A stretch of 10,928 nt of DNA from CAYZXK01 sp964482395 (GTDB taxonomy: Bacteria; Planctomycetota; Phycisphaerae; UBA1845; Fen-1342), in the NCBI GenBank assembly GCA_964482395.1, contig CAYZXK010000007.1, positions 1-10,928 on the forward strand. The letters are read 5' to 3'. Below the pieces are notes generated by a model that worked only from the letters and a program-made list of their open reading frames with translations, was not told the DNA's origin and did not search any database. Shown one piece after another: positions 8,769 to 10,928 of the stretch. Made by a program: the position numbers and the translations under genes. The number at the start of each line of letters is the position of its first letter. Positions within the stretch are counted from its first letter, which is position 1.

Positions 8769-8797
8769 ATTGTCCGCCCGGCACCGTCGGACCACAA
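8769..8797 (-). promoter_or_regulatory. Candidate pgsA operon promoter
   Basis: On the minus strand TTGTGG (8797-8792) and GACAAT (8774-8769) are separated by 17 nt; matches to sigma-70 boxes are three and four of six. The start would fall near 8762, at the edge of the palindrome. It sits just downstream of a minus-strand terminator-like hairpin, which makes a promoter here more plausible. Confidence 0.35.
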
Positions 8798-8802
8798 GCG
8801 CC

Positions 8803-8827
8803 AAAAAGGGCCCGGCCGGGTGGGCCC
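8803..8827 (-). terminator. Intrinsic-terminator-like hairpin, minus strand
   Basis: Reading the minus strand, GGGCCC (8827-8822), an 8-nt loop and GGGCCC (8813-8808) are followed directly by five T (8807-8803). No minus-strand gene lies just upstream, so it would stop antisense transcripts coming from the 8967-10040 gene, or act as an attenuator for a promoter further right. Confidence 0.4.
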
Positions 8828-8833
8828 GTCGCG

Positions 8834-8854
8834 TGCCGCGCGGGCGGCATTTTT
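8834..8854 (+). terminator. Intrinsic-terminator-like hairpin, plus strand
   Basis: TGCCGC (8834-8839), tetraloop GCGG and GCGGCA (8844-8849) form a 6-bp stem followed by T5 (8850-8854). It lies back to back with the minus-strand hairpin at 8803-8827 and upstream of the plus-strand secreted-protein gene, so it would block plus-strand read-through arriving from the pgsA side. Confidence 0.45.
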
Positions 8855-8857
8855 GTC

Positions 8858-8886
8858 TTCAACCGCCCAACCCGAGTGGCTATTAT
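8858..8886 (+). promoter_or_regulatory. Candidate promoter of the secreted dockerin protein gene
   Basis: TTCAAC (8858-8863) and TATTAT (8881-8886) are 17 nt apart. The -10 matches five of six consensus bases but the -35 only three. Transcription would begin near 8893, giving a leader of about 74 nt. Confidence 0.35.
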
Positions 8887-8966
8887 GAGTAGACGGCCAA
8901 GCGACTGACACAGGCGGTCGCGGGTGCATGTGTGGACGGGTGGACCGATAAGGCGAGGAGGCGCAT

Positions 8967-10040
8967 ATGAGCAGGCACGCTCCAGGCGGCTTGCTGTGGG
9001 CGGCGGTCGTCGCCGCCGGCCTGGGACTCTCGATCTCCGCCCAGGCGCAGGAATATCGGGAGCCGGAAGGGACTCCCCTGCCGGCCCGGGCCAGGGTTAT
9101 GAGCCCTTACGATGAATTGGGTCTGGCGGCCCGCCTGGGTCAGGTGCGTAACGGGCTGCCCAATATCATGCTGGTCGGTTATTGGCCGCCCAGCAACGAG
9201 ATGCTGCGACGCTTCAGCCCCAACCCGAGTCAGAACCCGGAGGGATGGATCGGCGAAAACTGGGAGGGTCGGGGGTACAACATCTACGCCTTCTTCCCCG
9301 AGTTTCCGCAGGGGCTGGGCAAGGGCGAGGGGGATTTCGAGGTCGACTACCAGGATACCTCCGCGGACTTCTGGCCGATCACCGCCATGGTTGCGCCCAT
9401 CGCCATGATCACCTTCGGCCGTGGGCAGATGAACAACTCGTGGGAGGTCGAACGCAGGCAGCGGAACCTGGCGGAAGATCAGTGGGTTGATGACTACCTG
9501 GAGCCACTGAAGCCCACCCCGGCTCCGCCCGAGCAATCCAAGCCGGCCGGGTACGTCCGCTATTCGACGCTGCCGACCGCCGCCATCGCCACTGCGGTCA
9601 ACAGCGCCGGCCTGGGCATTAACGCGTACGTGGACACCACGGGCTTCTGCGGCGCTTTTCTGTGCGAGTACCTGGCCTACCACGGGGTGTGGTACAACGA
9701 TTTGCACTGGAGCCCCACCGACCCGCAATGGAACGTTGCCGCCGGCCACATTCACGTCGGCGGCCTGCTCACGATCGAGCAGGCAACCGCCGCCACCGAA
9801 ATCAGTCTGCGAGTGCTGATTGATACCGTAGACGTCCTCCGGATCATCCCCGGCGACCTGAACTGCGACGGGCTGGTGGGCTTTGGCGACATAAACCCCT
9901 TCGTCCTGCGGCTTACCAATCCCGAGACCTACTTCCAGGTCTACCCCGGCTGCCCCAACCTCAACGGAGACATCGACGGCGATGGCGAAGTCGGCTTCGG
10001 CGACATCAATCCGTTCGTGGCACTGCTGCTGGGCTCTTGA
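8967..10040 (+). CDS. Secreted pyroglutamyl-peptidase-like protein with dockerin-like tail
   Basis: A 357-residue exported protein. Residues 1-27 are a signal peptide with a hydrophobic core at 9-24 and an AQA cleavage site before Gln28. The body (about 60-292) recalls pyroglutamyl peptidase I (family C15): NPSQNPE region (86-92), ITFGRGQ...WEVERRQRN (148-167) matching the Glu-bearing ERxAxN segment, GAFLCEYLAYHG (229-240) matching the Cys nucleophile motif, and GHIHVG (260-265) matching the His motif. Glu162, Cys233 and His263 are the likely triad, in the right order and roughly the right spacing. The tail (296-357) has two calcium loops: Asp297/Asn299/Asp301/Asp308 and Asp335/Asp337/Asp339/Asp346, each followed by INPFV, as in planctomycete dockerin-like repeats. 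AGGAGG (8956-8961), 5 nt before ATG, fixes the start. Enzymatic activity is inferred, not shown. Confidence 0.8.
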   Translation: MSRHAPGGLLWAAVVAAGLGLSISAQAQEYREPEGTPLPARARVMSPYDELGLAARLGQVRNGLPNIMLVGYWPPSNEMLRRFSPNPSQNPEGWIGENWEGRGYNIYAFFPEFPQGLGKGEGDFEVDYQDTSADFWPITAMVAPIAMITFGRGQMNNSWEVERRQRNLAEDQWVDDYLEPLKPTPAPPEQSKPAGYVRYSTLPTAAIATAVNSAGLGINAYVDTTGFCGAFLCEYLAYHGVWYNDLHWSPTDPQWNVAAGHIHVGGLLTIEQATAATEISLRVLIDTVDVLRIIPGDLNCDGLVGFGDINPFVLRLTNPETYFQVYPGCPNLNGDIDGDGEVGFGDINPFVALLLGS

Positions 10041-10349
10041 AGTCTGCCGGGCCTGGGGCACGGCACGCCGGACCCGGCTAGGTATGCTGAAAGGGGGGGC
10101 CAACCACCGGTTGGACCCGAACTGCGGCTGGCACCAGACCGCTTCCGGGCGGCATTCGGCGCCTTCCGAACGGTGTGCTGCCACTGCTCTTGAGGGGGTT
10201 CGTGCCCGCTCCCGGGGCCGGCCCGATCGAAAGGCGATAATCACGGCTGTAAGGAACCCGACTGCGGCGCGCACGGGGGTCGATGGTCGGCTCGGCATGG
10301 TTCCCGGTTGCATCCCGGGGACGGACCTCATAGGATGGTTGCAAGTTTC
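10041..10349. other. Non-coding stretch between the secreted-protein gene and tRNA-Cys
   Basis: No credible gene. It begins with a GC-rich hairpin: GCCGGGCC (10046-10053) can pair with GG (10070-10071) and CCCGGC (10073-10078) around a bulged A, 5 nt after the stop codon, with no T-tract. A smaller perfect hairpin follows, CCAACC (10100-10105) with GGTTGG (10109-10114), preceded by seven G. Near the right end is a candidate tRNA promoter. Confidence 0.5.
10308..10336 (+). promoter_or_regulatory. Candidate tRNA-Cys promoter
   Basis: TTGCAT (10308-10313) and TAGGAT (10331-10336) are 17 nt apart, so transcription would start near 10343, about 7 nt before the mature tRNA. The -10 is identical to the one proposed for ispF. 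Matches to consensus are three and four of six. Confidence 0.35.
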
Positions 10350-10423
10350 GGTGGCGTGCCCGAGTGGACTAAGGGAGCGGATTGCAAATCCGCGATTCAT
10401 GGGTTCGAATCCCATCGCCACCT
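10350..10423 (+). tRNA. tRNA-Cys (anticodon GCA)
   Basis: A full cloverleaf can be folded by eye. The acceptor stem is GGTGGCG (10350-10356) with CGCCACC (10416-10422). The D arm uses CCC/GGG. The anticodon stem GCGGA (10377-10381) / TCCGC (10389-10393) encloses TTGCAAA with GCA at 10384-10386. The variable loop has 5 nt. The T arm is ATGGG/CCCAT (10399-10403 / 10411-10415) with loop TTCGAAT. The discriminator is T10423, as expected for tRNA-Cys. The 3' CCA is not encoded. Confidence 0.97.
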
Positions 10424-10837
10424 TCCCACTGTGACCAACCACTAGCGCCGGGGGTCGCTTTGACGTCGAAGACGTTAGCCGGATGCTGCGCCGCCCTAAA
10501 CCGGAGTTCGTCGGCGCCGGGAGCACATCGGGGCTCGGAGCGCGAGCGACGGGCCAGGCTGCCGGCGGGATCGCAACGGCCCGATGCAGTGCCGGACAAA
10601 GCCCTTGGTTGGGCAGTGCGAGCGCTCCACCCGCGTCCGACAGGGAGGCAGCCCGCTCCTATCGCCGCCACAGGGCGATGAACGTTGGTCCGCCCCGATT
10701 TGAGCACCTGGCCAGGCACCGGGCAAAGGCCGGGTGGGGATAACGGTCAAGCAGGCGCGATCGTGAACGTGCCCGGCGACTCGAAAAACGGTAACGTCAA
10801 TTCCCGTGTGTAATTGTTGCGGGTTAAGAAGGGCATT
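10424..10837. other. Stretch after tRNA-Cys without a recognisable gene
   Basis: About 414 nt. Several frames are open on both strands, but their translations are Ala/Arg/Gly/Ser-rich and match nothing I recognise. A 10-bp palindrome CCTGGCCAGG lies at 10707-10716. The last 100 nt or so are less GC-rich. I found no tRNA 3'-end duplicate, integrase or other sign of an integrated element, and no match to tmRNA, RNase P or SRP RNA core motifs. Confidence 0.4.
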
Positions 10838-10928
10838 TCAGGCCACACCGCGGACCTCCCGGAATTCTTTGCAGACCCGCGTGGCGTACTTGGCGTTGTA
10901 GTACGCCACCAGACCGTACACGATCCGC
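10838..10928 (-). CDS. C-terminal end of an unidentified protein, cut by the window edge
   Basis: Reading the minus strand inward from the right edge, one frame gives 29 residues ending in TGA (RIVYGLVAYYNAKY then ATRVCKEFREVRGVA). Its codons are GC-rich at the third position (TAC, AAC, GCC, AAG, GTC, CTG) like the genes of this window, while the competing frame uses several TTA and AAT codons. It is too short to identify. It would converge on tRNA-Cys. Confidence 0.5.
   Translation of the reverse strand, partial: RIVYGLVAYYNAKYATRVCKEFREVRGVA

Noticed and set aside
8677..8862. N-terminal extension of pgsA by 62 residues.
   Set aside because: The extra residues are Pro/Gly/Arg-rich and coincide with the 17-bp palindrome and a candidate promoter; normal PgsA begins near the NLITLSR motif.
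8883..10526. A 547-codon minus-strand open frame covering the secreted-protein gene and tRNA-Cys.
   Set aside because: It is antisense to a well-supported gene with signal peptide, strong ribosome-binding site and repeats. Its right part includes a translated antisense tRNA. Long spurious antisense frames are usual at this GC content.
10369..10719. Minus-strand frame ending in GGDGIRTHESRICNPLP.
   Set aside because: The GDGIRTHxxxxCNPLP string is the well-known artefact of translating the antisense strand of a tRNA gene; it overlaps tRNA-Cys exactly.
10752..10926. A second open minus-strand frame at the right edge, ending in FFESPGTFTIAPA.
   Set aside because: It uses TTA and AAT codons atypical of this window and competes with a frame of much better codon use; too short to decide firmly.

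Overview
The window is GC-rich, densely coded bacterial chromosome carrying mostly housekeeping genes. The best clue to the host is the secreted protein at 8967-10040. It ends in two calcium-loop repeats of the DxNxDG...GDINPFV type, a dockerin-like tail common on exported proteins of Planctomycetota, especially Phycisphaerae-like lineages. A bacterial GH3-family protein and a long PrkA kinase fit that assignment. It is an inference, since no rRNA or marker gene is present.

Layout, left to right. Three minus-strand genes fill 46-3563: ispF (MEP isoprenoid pathway), a membrane-anchored alpha/beta hydrolase, and a GH3-like acyl-adenylating enzyme. The gaps between them are 198 and 140 nt, so they may not form one operon. 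Two plus-strand genes follow: a small membrane protein with two zinc ribbons (3860-4303) and prkA (4532-6592), a serine protein kinase with a AAA domain. prkA has its own candidate promoter and a hairpin-rich leader. Converging on prkA is a tight minus-strand lipid operon, pgsA-pgpA-uppP (8676 down to 6611). PgsA makes phosphatidylglycerophosphate, PgpA dephosphorylates it to phosphatidylglycerol, and UppP recycles undecaprenyl pyrophosphate for wall synthesis. pgsA and pgpA overlap by 4 nt (GTGA).

The 290-nt divergent region 8677-8966 is the most structured non-coding part. It holds a 17-bp near-loopless palindrome at the predicted pgsA transcription start, two terminator-like hairpins facing opposite ways, and candidate promoters for both neighbours. 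To its right lies the secreted dockerin-tailed protein, whose body resembles the pyroglutamyl peptidase I (C15) fold. Then come tRNA-Cys(GCA), about 410 nt with no recognisable gene, and the last 29 codons of an unidentified minus-strand gene cut by the window edge.

I see no CRISPR array, insertion sequence, phage gene or defence system. The least explained items are the C15-like dockerin protein, the GH3/hydrolase neighbourhood, prkA without its usual partners nearby, and the pgsA leader palindrome.
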